NCBI RefSeq assembly: GCF_016863295.1
Contig: NZ_BOOP01000008.1
Coordinates: forward strand, 1 to 64,000
From: Planotetraspora phitsanulokensis
GTDB taxonomy: Bacteria; Actinomycetota; Actinomycetes; Streptosporangiales; Streptosporangiaceae
Direction: 5' to 3'
Length of the DNA stretch: 64,000 nt
Made by a program: the position numbers and the translations under genes. Every line of letters begins with the position of its first letter. The first letter of the stretch is position 1. The notes beneath the pieces are model-generated. The model did no database searches. It worked only from the letters and a program-made list of their open reading frames with translations, and was not told where the DNA came from. Below, piece after piece: positions 45,072 to 54,576 of this stretch.

Positions 45072-48000
45072 GCACTACGCCTTCCGGAGAGATCTGGTCA
45101 AACGCTTACGGCTTGACACGATCGGCCCGGTGGGCGGGGACGACGAGATTCTCACGGACTCACCGGTGACGACCTACGCGGCCGGTGTGCTTTACCCTCA
45201 GCGGCGCGATCGCGAAGAGGTCCAGGCGGAGATGGGGGAGCGCGATGTCGATCTCTCGCCCGAGACGCGGGTCAAGGACGATGCGCCGGATACCGGTGTC
45301 TCCCTGGCGAACGATCAGGCACCCTCTTCCATGGGGCTGACCTTCGGGGTAGACCCGACGATTTCGTCGATCATCACGGTGACCGTGACGGCAGCGATTT
45401 ATGAGTCGGTGGACAGCAGCGGTCGCCCGGTGAAGGCCCAGCGCGCCGAGCGTCGGACCACGGAGGAGCAGGAGCTGCGCTGGCGTCGTCGCCAGTTGGA
45501 GATCGACCCGGTACTCGTTGATGCGAACATCGTTGGCCAGCTCACCCAGACTCTTGCTGCAGGTGTCGAGCTGCGAGTCCGGGTACGGAAGCCGAAGGAG
45601 GGCGCCGTCTCCATCACGGTGGCCCTGCTCAACGTGCACGAGGTCGAGCAGTTCGGCATCCGCGACGCCTACTGCCTTTTCCAGCCCAGGATCAATGTGT
45701 CCGGTGCGGAGGGGACGAAGCCGTTCGTAGAGCGCCCCGTGCCCGTCGGCGCAGACGAGGACGAGATCAAGACGAACAGACTGCTCTACCGGTACGCGCC
45801 GAACTTCGCGGTCGGCCACGGCTGCGCGGCCGACTGGGACTGGACGCCTTCCGCCCCCCGTGATGAGGCGATGTTGAAGGGCGCCGCGGCTGCGGTTGCT
45901 GAGATCTGGACTGAGTTTGTCCCGACCAAGGAAGTGCTGCTCACCGACTCCAATCCGGAGATCGACGACTCGGCGCTCCGCATGATCGATCTGGCTCGGA
46001 AGCCCGATGAGGAGATCTTCTCGGCCGTGCGCGGGCTGGTGGAGGGATACCGCGCCTGGATCGCGGAACGCGCTGAGGAGTCCCGCCTGCTGGGTACCAC
46101 GGAGTACGGGCAGGCCGCACGAGACCAGATCAGACTGTGCGAAGCCGCCTGCGACCGAATGGTCTCGGGCATTGAGACGCTCCAGCGCGACCCCCAAGTC
46201 ATGGCCGCCTTCCGGTACGCCAATGAGGCAATGGCCGTTCAACGGGCCCGCACGAGCTGGATCAAGGGCCAGAAGAGGAGCGAGGTGCAGCTGGAACTGG
46301 GCAAGTGGCGCCCGTTCCAGATCGCCTTCCTGCTGCTGTGCCTCGACGGCATCGTAGACCCCGATCACCTCGACCGGCGGCGCGCCGACCTCCTCTGGTT
46401 TCCCACCGGCGGTGGTAAGACCGAGGCATACCTGGGCATCATCGCCTTCACCGTCTTCCTACGCCGGCTGAGCAGGGGGGCGGCCGGCGGAGGCGTCACC
46501 GCGATCATGCGGTACACGCTCAGACTGCTCACTCTGCAGCAGTTCGAGCGCGCCGCCACCCTCATCTGCGCCATGGAGAACATCCGGAGCGCACTGTCGA
46601 ACGAGCTGGGCAACGAGACCATCTCCATCGGCATGTGGGTCGGCGCAGCAGCCACGCCGAACAAGCTGAAGGACGCCGCCGAAAGCCTCAAGAAGCTGCG
46701 AGACGGTGGCGAGCTGCACAAGGAGAATCCGGTTCAGCTCCGCTTCTGCCCATGGTGCGGCACCCCCATGGGACCGGACGAGTATGAAGTCGACCTCACC
46801 AGCTCCAACATGCGCATCTTCTGTGCCTCCGAGGAATGTGACTTCCACGACGCCCTTCCAGTCCACGTGGTGGACGAGAAGATCTATGCGATTCGCCCGA
46901 CACTGATCATCGCCACTGTGGACAAGTTCGCGCAGATCACCTGGCGGCCCGAGGTTGCGGCACTCTTCAATCGGGATCGCGAGGGCACGGCTCCACCGGA
47001 GCTGATCGTTCAGGACGAGCTGCATCTGATCTCCGGGCCGCTGGGCAGCCTAACCGGCCTCTATGAGACCGCGATCGACGTTGCCGCCGAGCAGCCCAAG
47101 GTGATCGCCTCGACTGCCACCATCCGCCGCGCGAAGAAGCAGGTCAATCAGCTGTTCAGCCGGGAGGTGGCACAGTTTCCGCCCGCCGGCCTGGACGCCC
47201 GCGACTCCTGGTTCGCAGTGGAAACGCCGGCTGCGGACAAGGCGTCACGGCTCTATGTCGGGTTACTCGCGCCCAACACCAGTCAGGCGACCCTCCTGGT
47301 CCGCTCGTACGCGGCGTTGTTGCATCACGCGGCCCAGATCGAGGGTCGCGACTCGGTTCGGGATGCCTACTGGACCTTGGTGGGCTACTTCGGCAGCTTG
47401 CGCATCCTCGCCGCGGCCGAACTCCAGGTTCTGGATGACGTCCAGGATCGGCTCAAGTTGCTGGCCGAGCGGCATGAAACCCAAGCCCGACGCGCGGACC
47501 AGCTCACCGAGCTGACCAGTCGGGTGAAGTCAAGTGAGATCCCGAAGCGGCTCAAGGACCTGGAGCGCATGCTTCCAGACGAGAACGTTTTCGACACGGT
47601 GCTCGCAACGAACATGATCTCGGTCGGTGTGGACGTCGACCGGCTGGGCCTCATGGCCATCACAGGCCAGCCGCAGACCACCGCCGAATACATCCAGTCG
47701 AGCAGCCGTGTCGGACGTCAGCACCCCGGCCTGGTCGTCACGCTGTACAACGCCAACCGATCGCGGGACCGCTCACACTACGAGAGCTTCGTGCCCTATC
47801 ACTCGGCGCTATACCGGCAGGTGGAGTCCACCAGCGTCACGCCGTTCTCGCCCCGAGCTCGTGACCGGGCGCTGCATGCCGTCCTGGTGGGCATGGCTCG
47901 GCTCATCTACCCCGAGCTCAGGCTGAACGGGGCGGCGGCGGCCGTACACAAGCACATGAACCGAGTCGAGGAGCTGCAGGATCTGATTCTCGCCAGGGTC

Positions 48001-48255
48001 AAGGCGGTCGATGAGGAGGAGCTGAGTGGGGTCGAGAAGGACCTCAACGATCTCATCGCCAAATGGCTGCAGCTCGCCGACGATAATCCAGACCTGGTTT
48101 ATGAGGCCAAGCCCCGGCACAAGCCAAGCGAGCGGCGCAATCCCGACGAGGCGCTGCTGCGCAGCCACACAGACACCGATCTCACGAAGGCGACTCCCAC
48201 GCTGTGGAGCCTCCGTGACGTGGACGCCGAGTCCGACCTTTACCTGGAGCGATGA
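45055..48255 (+). CDS. drmA: DrmA-like SF2 helicase (DISARM-type), copy 2
   Basis: A 1066-residue helicase from ATG 45055, overlapping the UvrD gene by 17 bases; ACGGAA precedes the start. It shares with copy 1 the N-terminal LVKRLRLDTIGPVGGDDEIL and the motifs WFPTGGGKTEAYLGIIAFTV (about 448), IVQDELHLISGPLG (about 654), ASTATIRRAKKQV, ATNMISVGVDVDRL and EYIQSSSRVGRQH (about 881). The zinc finger CPWCG...CASEEC between the lobes is also kept. The copies are clearly paralogous but diverged along their whole length, so they were probably acquired or specialised separately. It works with the DrmB encoded one base downstream. Confidence 0.8.
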   Translation: MSRHSEHYAFRRDLVKRLRLDTIGPVGGDDEILTDSPVTTYAAGVLYPQRRDREEVQAEMGERDVDLSPETRVKDDAPDTGVSLANDQAPSSMGLTFGVDPTISSIITVTVTAAIYESVDSSGRPVKAQRAERRTTEEQELRWRRRQLEIDPVLVDANIVGQLTQTLAAGVELRVRVRKPKEGAVSITVALLNVHEVEQFGIRDAYCLFQPRINVSGAEGTKPFVERPVPVGADEDEIKTNRLLYRYAPNFAVGHGCAADWDWTPSAPRDEAMLKGAAAAVAEIWTEFVPTKEVLLTDSNPEIDDSALRMIDLARKPDEEIFSAVRGLVEGYRAWIAERAEESRLLGTTEYGQAARDQIRLCEAACDRMVSGIETLQRDPQVMAAFRYANEAMAVQRARTSWIKGQKRSEVQLELGKWRPFQIAFLLLCLDGIVDPDHLDRRRADLLWFPTGGGKTEAYLGIIAFTVFLRRLSRGAAGGGVTAIMRYTLRLLTLQQFERAATLICAMENIRSALSNELGNETISIGMWVGAAATPNKLKDAAESLKKLRDGGELHKENPVQLRFCPWCGTPMGPDEYEVDLTSSNMRIFCASEECDFHDALPVHVVDEKIYAIRPTLIIATVDKFAQITWRPEVAALFNRDREGTAPPELIVQDELHLISGPLGSLTGLYETAIDVAAEQPKVIASTATIRRAKKQVNQLFSREVAQFPPAGLDARDSWFAVETPAADKASRLYVGLLAPNTSQATLLVRSYAALLHHAAQIEGRDSVRDAYWTLVGYFGSLRILAAAELQVLDDVQDRLKLLAERHETQARRADQLTELTSRVKSSEIPKRLKDLERMLPDENVFDTVLATNMISVGVDVDRLGLMAITGQPQTTAEYIQSSSRVGRQHPGLVVTLYNANRSRDRSHYESFVPYHSALYRQVESTSVTPFSPRARDRALHAVLVGMARLIYPELRLNGAAAAVHKHMNRVEELQDLILARVKAVDEEELSGVEKDLNDLIAKWLQLADDNPDLVYEAKPRHKPSERRNPDEALLRSHTDTDLTKATPTLWSLRDVDAESDLYLER

Positions 48256-48256
48256 G

Positions 48257-50131
48257 ATGGCACTGCGTAACGGCCGAACGCGACAGGCCGGCCAGAACGG
48301 CGATGGCGACGTCACCCGAAAGCCGCTCGGCGCGGTGCGGCGCGCCCAGGCCATCACCACGTACGGTGTGGGAGCGATCCTCGCCATCGAGGATCAGTCG
48401 TACATCGTCAGCGGGCTCGACAGCTGGCGTGTGTGGCCGTCTGACATGATCTATGAGCCGCGGCTTCAGCACTGGCTTCGGGTCGCAAAGTTTCAGCTTC
48501 CTCCCGCGGATGAGCCCCCCTCCGGGGATGGGATCAGGGTTCGCCTGTTCCCGGAGATGTACTCCTGCGCCTCGTGCATGAAGCTCCAGGAGTTCCGCCG
48601 GTTCGGTTCGCCGCCAGGTAAGAGCGTCTGCGGGGCCTGCGAGAAGCCGCTAACGCCGTCACGGTTCGTCGTTGCCTGTGAGAACGGGCATCTGGACGAC
48701 TTCCCGTACTTCGAGTGGGTGCACAAGAAGAGCGACCAGACCCGCGGGGAGAGCGGGCAGACCAAGCATGAACTCACGCTGGAAAGCACCGGTCAGACAG
48801 CCTCGCTCCGCTCCGTCGTGATCAAGTGCTCGTGCGGAGTGCGACCGGCATCGCTCGAAGGAGCCTTTGGCGGCGGCGCCATGTCCGCCTTGGGGATCAA
48901 GTGCACCGGGCAGCGGCCCTGGCTCGGGCGCGATGCCAAGCAACCCGGGTGCACCGCCGCGCCGCGAACGTTGCAACGAGGCGCCTCTGCGGCCTGGTTC
49001 CCGATCAACAGATCGGCGCTGTCGATCCCTCCATGGTCGGAGACGCTGCAGCAACGGCTGAACCCGCACTACGCGATGTTCGGCGTTCTGCTGGATAACG
49101 ACCTGCCGGATACGGTCATCCTCGAGACGATCAAAAAGACCGACATCATGGATGACGGCCGGTTCACCGCGGAGGAGGTTTTGTCGGCTGTCCGTCGGCG
49201 TCGGGAGCTGGAGGCAAGTGCCCTGCCGGATTCCGACGAGACGGTCATGTTCGAATCCGCGAACGAGCTGCGTGAGGAGGAGTACAACCAGCTCTACGAC
49301 GGCACCGGAGGCGTTGGCCGCGACGAGAATTTCGAGTGCGTACAGGCGCCCGGCGACGGCAGAGCGCTGCCCTACGGCCTCAAGCGCTCCATGCTGGTGA
49401 AGCGGCTCCGCGAGGTCCGAGCCCTCCAGTCGTTCACCAGGGTCGCCATGCCGGATCCGACCGGGGGGGACACGCGGAAGGCTTCGCTGGCAAAGGGGCC
49501 GGTGGACTGGCTGCCGGCGGTCGAGGTCAGCGGCGAAGGCGTTTTCCTCGCCATCGACGAACAGCTTCTTCGGGAGTGGGAGCAGCGGCCGGGACCGATG
49601 CGACGGGCGCACCAGATCTGGGGCAACCACACCGCGATCCTGCGCGAGCGGGCTGAGCGAACGGGAAGCACGAAGCCACCCGGCGACATCACATCTCCGG
49701 TGACGCCTCGCTATGTGCTTTTGCACACGCTGGCGCACGTTCTCATCAATGAGTGGAGCCTGGACTGTGGCTATCCCGCAGCGGCGCTTCGCGAGCGGCT
49801 GTACATCTCCGACAAGATGGCCGGCGTGCTCATTTACACGGCCACAAGCGATTCGGCCGGCAGCCTGGGCGGCGTCGTGGCCCAAGGGGAGCACCGCAAG
49901 CTCCACGAGACGCTGGAATCAGCTCTCGCGCGCACCGAATGGTGCTCCCAGGACCCTCCCTGCATGGAGTCCGAGGCCAGCGGCATCGACAGCCTCAACC
50001 TGGCTGCCTGCTATGCCTGCGTGCTTCTGCCCGAGACCAGCTGCGAGACCAACAACGTCTTCCTGGACCGGGCCATGCTGATCGGTACCCCGGAGGACCA
50101 GTCGACCGGTTTCTTCTACAAGGGCATGTGA
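48257..50131 (+). CDS. drmB: DrmB-like DUF1998 protein, copy 2
   Basis: A 624-residue protein. The ATG at 48257 lies one base after the drmA2 stop. Zinc-binding pairs CASCMK / CGACEK (about residues 100-130), VACENGHLDDFPYF, CSCG and the C-terminal DUF1998 signature LLHTLAHVLINEWSLDCGYP and CYACVLLPETSCE followed by NNVFLDRAML (about 495-610) match copy 1. The start QAITTYGVGAILAIEDQSYI equals the FPFGVGGIFDQRGESF region of copy 1. Partner of DrmA2. No phospholipase-D drmC gene follows, unlike canonical DISARM; a RelE-UvrD fusion takes that place 63 bases downstream. Confidence 0.8.
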   Translation: MALRNGRTRQAGQNGDGDVTRKPLGAVRRAQAITTYGVGAILAIEDQSYIVSGLDSWRVWPSDMIYEPRLQHWLRVAKFQLPPADEPPSGDGIRVRLFPEMYSCASCMKLQEFRRFGSPPGKSVCGACEKPLTPSRFVVACENGHLDDFPYFEWVHKKSDQTRGESGQTKHELTLESTGQTASLRSVVIKCSCGVRPASLEGAFGGGAMSALGIKCTGQRPWLGRDAKQPGCTAAPRTLQRGASAAWFPINRSALSIPPWSETLQQRLNPHYAMFGVLLDNDLPDTVILETIKKTDIMDDGRFTAEEVLSAVRRRRELEASALPDSDETVMFESANELREEEYNQLYDGTGGVGRDENFECVQAPGDGRALPYGLKRSMLVKRLREVRALQSFTRVAMPDPTGGDTRKASLAKGPVDWLPAVEVSGEGVFLAIDEQLLREWEQRPGPMRRAHQIWGNHTAILRERAERTGSTKPPGDITSPVTPRYVLLHTLAHVLINEWSLDCGYPAAALRERLYISDKMAGVLIYTATSDSAGSLGGVVAQGEHRKLHETLESALARTEWCSQDPPCMESEASGIDSLNLAACYACVLLPETSCETNNVFLDRAMLIGTPEDQSTGFFYKGM

Positions 50132-50194
50132 GTAGCGTGATCTTCAGGCCCGATCACGGCAGGTCGGGCCTGACGCGGCTAGGGAGGAGACGAC

Positions 50195-52288
50195 ATGGCA
50201 CGTCTGGGCATCCACCAGGACTTCCTGCAGGATCTGATCCGCTTGGAGCGCCCAGTCCAGCAGAAGGTCGTCGACACCATTCTCAAGTTCGAACAGACCG
50301 CTCATGCCGGAGCGCACCTGGAGAAGCTCAACAACATCCGTGACGAGCGGCTGAAAAGCATCCGGATTGACCGGAAATACCGGGGCATCGTCCTGGTCCC
50401 CGACAAGGGCGATCAGCTCACCCTGCTTCGCGTCGACACTCATGATGAGGCCTATGCGTGGGCTCAGAACCGCCGGGTGTCGGTCAACGTGGCCACCGGC
50501 CACATGGAGATTCGTGACGAAGCAATCATCGACACGACGATTGAGGCACTGACGCAGGTCCCCACGGAGCGAGTGAGGCCTCTGTTCGAGCACATCTCCG
50601 ATGCCGACCTGAGCCGGCTGGGTATCGACGACCAGATCCGCAAGTTCGCGCGGATGTTGACCGATGCGGCCATGCTGGAGGCACTGGAGGGCAGACTTCC
50701 CCAGATCCAGTACGACGTGCTCTTCGGACTGGCCGCCGGGATGTCCCCCGAGGAGGTCTGGAACGACGTGGTCGGCTCTGCCGCACCGGAGAGAATCGAC
50801 CCGGAGGACCTCGCTGCCGCCACCCGGCGCATGCCTGACAAGGTGGCGCTGGTTCGGGGGCCTGACGAGCTCATGGAGCTGTTCGACAAGCCGTTCGCGC
50901 GGTGGCGCGTCTACCTGCATCCTCTGCAGCGGGAGGCGGCGTTTCGGTCCTACTCGGGTGCGGCCCAGGTGACCGGTGGTCCCGGCACGGGCAAGACCGT
51001 GGCAGCCCTGCACCGTGCCCGACACCTCGCTCGAGGGGGTGGTCGGGTGCTGCTCACCACGTTCACCGCGACGCTCACCCGATCGTTGGCAGAGTCGCTT
51101 CGGCTGCTGGAGACCGACGATGAGATCCTTTCTCGAATCGACGTGCTCACCGTGGACCAGGTCGCCCGCCGAGTGGTGGATGGGGACTCCGGGAAGTTCG
51201 CGCTGCTTCGCGACGATGAGGAGATGGAAATCTGGCGGCGGATCATCCGTCGCCGTGACCTGGACTTCGGCGAGACGTTCCTCCGCGAGGAGTGGCGGCA
51301 GGTGGTTCTTTCCCAGCAGATCACCACCTCCGACGGGTACCTTTCGGCCCATCGGATCGGGCGCGGCCGTCGACTCGGCCCCCTGCAGCGGGCGCAGATC
51401 TGGCGCGCGATCGCAGAGTTCGACCAGGAGTTGAACGACCGCAACTTCCGCACGTTCGAGACGGTCTGCGTAGAGGCGGCCCGTCTGTTGACCGAACGGG
51501 ACGGCAATGCGTACGACCACGTGATCGTGGACGAGGCGCAGGATCTGCATCCGGTCCGCTGGCGGGTGCTGCGGGCAGCGGTGGCCGAGGGGCCCGACGA
51601 CCTGTTCATCGCCAGCGACACACACCAGCGGATCTACGACAATCGGGTCAGCCTCGGTTCGGTCGGTATCCACCTGGCCGGTCGGTCCACGCGGTTGAAG
51701 ATCAACTACCGCACCACCGCGGAGATCCTCGCGTGGAGCTGCGCCATGCTGGCCGCCGACAAGATTGACGACCTTGATGGGCAGCGGGTCAGCCTGAGCG
51801 GCTGCCGCTCCGAGGTCCACGGTGCCAGACCCGAGTTGTTCGGGGGCTCGACCAAGAGTGCGGAGCTCGCTCACCTGGTGGAGACCGTGCAGTCCTGGCT
51901 GGACGCGGGAGTCCAGCCTGAGGAGATCGGTATCGCCGCACGTTCGGGCCCCCTGGCCCAGGACGCGGCAGCCGCGCTCACGCGTGCCAACATCCCTGCC
52001 AGCCACCTGACGCGCGACAAAGATGGCGCCGAGGGGCACGTGCGGGCCACCACCATGCACCGGATGAAGGGCCTAGAGTTCCGCTGCGTGGCGGTGATCG
52101 GGGTGGGAGGGAACCAGGTGCCCGCCGCAGGTTCGATCACACCAGTGGAACAGGACGCCCCGACCCACTCGAACGACCTGCAGCGGGAACGATGCCTTCT
52201 CTTCGTCGCCTGTACCCGGGCGCGGGAACGCCTGCAGGTGTCATGGCACGGTGAACCAAGCCCGTTTCTCAACCTCGCCAGTGGTTGA
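50195..52288 (+). CDS. RelE/ParE-like domain fused to a UvrD-type helicase
   Basis: A 697-residue protein from ATG 50195 (GGGAGGAGACGAC upstream). Residues 1-100 follow the RelE/ParE toxin fold: FLQDLIRLERPVQQKVVDTI, HLEKLNNIRDERLKSIRIDR, KYRGIVLVPDKGD and LRVDTHDEAYAWA. A linker leads to an SF1 helicase: VTGGPGTGKTVAALHRARHL (about 261), VIVDEAQDLHPVRWR (about 445), IASDTHQRIYDN, LKINYRTTAEILAW, TTMHRMKGLEFRCVAVIG and LLFVACTRARERL. RelE domains cleave mRNA on the ribosome; alone among the operon genes, this one could link DNA sensing to translation arrest. Whether the RelE-like part is catalytic cannot be told. Its 3' end overlaps the convergent kinase gene by 20 bases. Confidence 0.8.
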   Translation: MARLGIHQDFLQDLIRLERPVQQKVVDTILKFEQTAHAGAHLEKLNNIRDERLKSIRIDRKYRGIVLVPDKGDQLTLLRVDTHDEAYAWAQNRRVSVNVATGHMEIRDEAIIDTTIEALTQVPTERVRPLFEHISDADLSRLGIDDQIRKFARMLTDAAMLEALEGRLPQIQYDVLFGLAAGMSPEEVWNDVVGSAAPERIDPEDLAAATRRMPDKVALVRGPDELMELFDKPFARWRVYLHPLQREAAFRSYSGAAQVTGGPGTGKTVAALHRARHLARGGGRVLLTTFTATLTRSLAESLRLLETDDEILSRIDVLTVDQVARRVVDGDSGKFALLRDDEEMEIWRRIIRRRDLDFGETFLREEWRQVVLSQQITTSDGYLSAHRIGRGRRLGPLQRAQIWRAIAEFDQELNDRNFRTFETVCVEAARLLTERDGNAYDHVIVDEAQDLHPVRWRVLRAAVAEGPDDLFIASDTHQRIYDNRVSLGSVGIHLAGRSTRLKINYRTTAEILAWSCAMLAADKIDDLDGQRVSLSGCRSEVHGARPELFGGSTKSAELAHLVETVQSWLDAGVQPEEIGIAARSGPLAQDAAAALTRANIPASHLTRDKDGAEGHVRATTMHRMKGLEFRCVAVIGVGGNQVPAAGSITPVEQDAPTHSNDLQRERCLLFVACTRARERLQVSWHGEPSPFLNLASG

Positions 52289-54266
52289 CGATCGCCGCGA
52301 TCTCCTCGTTGGAGATCGCGGCAAGTCTCAGCGGGTACGGCATGCTCTTCCGGCCAGTAATGAGCAACCCCTCCCCGGGGCGCAGCGACTCGGCACCCAC
52401 CTGGTCGAGCACTCGCATGCTCTGTTCCGCCGTCGGCACCTTCAGGGCCAGCCGGGCCGTGATGTAGGCCTTGACCTGACCGGTGATCACACGTTCGTCT
52501 GAGGAGGTCGTCCGAACAATGACATGAACGCCGACCGCGCGGCCTTCCCTGGTCAGCTCCCTGATGGCCTTTTCTGCGGAGGGCAGCCGCATGGTTTCGG
52601 CCAGCTCGTCGACGACCACAAGCACGTGCGGATGGACCTGCTCGGCATCGCCCAGGGCCTCGAGCGGGACAGGCGTCCGCCCTTCGCGCACCTCCCGGTT
52701 GAAGTCGTCGGCAGTACGGCAGCGCATCGCGGACAGATCTGCATAGCGTCGTTCAACCTCGGCGACCGCCCACGTCAGCGGATCCTCCTGTTGCACTACG
52801 TGCGGCAGCTCTGTGAAGGGGTTCAGGCCGCCCCTCCGGGAGTCGAGTAGCACCAAGCGGAGGTGACGTGGGCTCTGTCGCATCAGAGCCGAGGCGATGA
52901 GAGTGCGGAGTGGATCAATGTCCTCGGCGTCACCACCGATCAATACATGCGGTGATTGCGTCAGGTCCAGGATGGCTGGATTGCCATCTCGGTCGCGCCC
53001 AATGATCAGCGCGTCTCCCGTGGGCGTTTCGCGCAGCAGATCGCCGAGGCTGATCAGGTCGGGCGTGCTGTGTGGCACCTCGACGATCACGGCAGCGACA
53101 CCCGGTAGAGGCGAACTCGAATGTTCCAGTTCGACAAGTCGAACTGCGGTGTTGTTCAGGGCAGCGGCAAAGGCGGCTGCCAATGCGAGCACCTCACCGG
53201 CGGGCGTTGTCGGTCCCAGCCTGATCTCGAACCGAGTAAGACCGGGGACGCGGGTGTATCCAGCCAGCTTGGCGTCGACGCTTGTCTTCCGTAGAACGGT
53301 CTCGATCTTCTTCGCCGCGGCGTCGTCGACGTCGGTGTGTTTCCGCTCCGGAACGCCAGACTTCAGAAGTCTTTCGGACGGAGGCTGTCGGACCGTTCTG
53401 GCGCCGGCGGACGGCTTGGGTCTGGGCGTCGAGCGAGTCCGCATGGCCTTCAACCGGGCGGCGACCTCCGCCGCCGTCTCCGGGCGGTTCTCCGGTTTCT
53501 TGGCCAGCATCTGGAGGACCAGTTCGTCCAACTCGGCCGGGACTTCGGCGCGGGTCGCGCTCGGTGCCTCCGGAGTTTTGGAGTTGTGCTGGAAGATCAG
53601 TTGCCAACCGTGGCCGAGGAAGGGGCGATCACCGGTCAGCATCTCGTACAGGACGCAGCCCAGAGAGTAGAGGTCGCTCCGCTCGTCCGGTTGGCCGTCG
53701 AACTGCTCCGGAGCCATGTAAGCGGCAGTGCCCACCTGTGCGGTCGCCTTGCTCTGGTCGGGCTCGAGGACCCTGGCAATCCCGAAGTCGCAGAGCTTCG
53801 GTCGATCGCCGGGCAGAAGCATGATGTTGGCGGGCTTGATGTCCCGGTGGATGACTCTCTTGGAATGCGCGGCGGCCAGCGCGTCCGCCAGGCGCGCTCC
53901 GATGGTTATCACGCGCTCGATCGGCAGGCCGTTCCGAGCCCTGGACATGACCTTTGCCAGGTCCTCACCGGGCAGCAACTCCATGACGAAGAACAGCTGG
54001 CCCTGGTCTTCGTCCGCGTCGTGGATCACTACAATCCCGGCGTGCTGAAGCACTCCACAGATCTGCGCCTCCGCTCGGAAACGCTCAACCCGATGCGGGT
54101 CCGGATCGAGATGATCGGGAAAGATCTTGACCGCCACCTCGCGGTTCAGCCGCAGGTCGAAGCCCTTCCAGACCTCGCCCATCGCCCCTGAGCCAAGCTT
54201 CTCGTCCAGGCGATACCGATCGGCCAACGTGACACCGTCCAGCACGGCACGCTCCGTTCCGATCAA
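52269..54266 (-). CDS. Ser/Thr protein kinase fused to an FtsK-like domain with lost Walker A
   Basis: A 665-residue protein. Residues about 18-280 are a complete Hanks-type kinase: LGSGAMGEVWKG (Gly loop), AVKIF (Lys), VIHRDIKPANIML (catalytic loop), CDFGIARV (DFG) and GTAAYMAPEQF. A basic Pro/Arg linker follows. Residues about 330-660 match FtsK/SpoIIIE: Walker B HVLVVVDELAETM (about 550), then AVGVHVIVRTTSSDERVITG and RVLDQVGAESLRPGEGLLI. The Walker A position reads HVLIGGDAEDIDPL instead of GxxGxGKS, so the Lys is absent and ATP hydrolysis is unlikely. No membrane segments were seen. It may be a sensor that phosphorylates defence proteins. Start ATG at about 54266; monocistronic. Confidence 0.85.
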   Translation of the reverse strand: MIGTERAVLDGVTLADRYRLDEKLGSGAMGEVWKGFDLRLNREVAVKIFPDHLDPDPHRVERFRAEAQICGVLQHAGIVVIHDADEDQGQLFFVMELLPGEDLAKVMSRARNGLPIERVITIGARLADALAAAHSKRVIHRDIKPANIMLLPGDRPKLCDFGIARVLEPDQSKATAQVGTAAYMAPEQFDGQPDERSDLYSLGCVLYEMLTGDRPFLGHGWQLIFQHNSKTPEAPSATRAEVPAELDELVLQMLAKKPENRPETAAEVAARLKAMRTRSTPRPKPSAGARTVRQPPSERLLKSGVPERKHTDVDDAAAKKIETVLRKTSVDAKLAGYTRVPGLTRFEIRLGPTTPAGEVLALAAAFAAALNNTAVRLVELEHSSSPLPGVAAVIVEVPHSTPDLISLGDLLRETPTGDALIIGRDRDGNPAILDLTQSPHVLIGGDAEDIDPLRTLIASALMRQSPRHLRLVLLDSRRGGLNPFTELPHVVQQEDPLTWAVAEVERRYADLSAMRCRTADDFNREVREGRTPVPLEALGDAEQVHPHVLVVVDELAETMRLPSAEKAIRELTREGRAVGVHVIVRTTSSDERVITGQVKAYITARLALKVPTAEQSMRVLDQVGAESLRPGEGLLITGRKSMPYPLRLAAISNEEIAAIVNHWRG

Positions 54267-54576
54267 CGGGAGTCATTGAGGTCGTCGTGCTTCCGACCGA
54301 TGGTCTGACGACAGTCGGAGCTCGGTACGGATCGTAGTCGCTCCGGTGGGTATGGCCACGTTTACACGGAACTGGGCCTGCCGTTGCGGCATCGTGAACC
54401 GCAAGCCTCGCCGTTCGAGAGTGTCCCTGAGCCCGGCCCGGTGGGAGGACAGGCGTGAGTGTGCCCCTTGTGGCAGCTCGTTCTTGATGATCCCGACGAG
54501 CATCGACAATCTTTGCCCGGAACAGAATGCTCGGCTCGGGTACTATCCGAGGCTGGGAAGGCAGGGGTGAGCTGCT
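54267..54576. other. Divergent intergenic region (kinase / vsr)
   Basis: 310 bases between the minus-strand kinase gene and the plus-strand vsr gene. No credible gene. It must contain both promoters, but no confident -10/-35 pair was found. Confidence 0.3.

Noticed and set aside
25536-50131. A canonical class 1 or class 2 DISARM system
   Set aside because: The drmC phospholipase D gene is missing, drmAB is duplicated, and GHKL ATPases and SF1 helicases not belonging to DISARM are interposed.
52269-54266. PglW/BREX-type kinase
   Set aside because: The C-terminal half is FtsK-like and no BREX genes (brxL, pglZ, pglX) are present.
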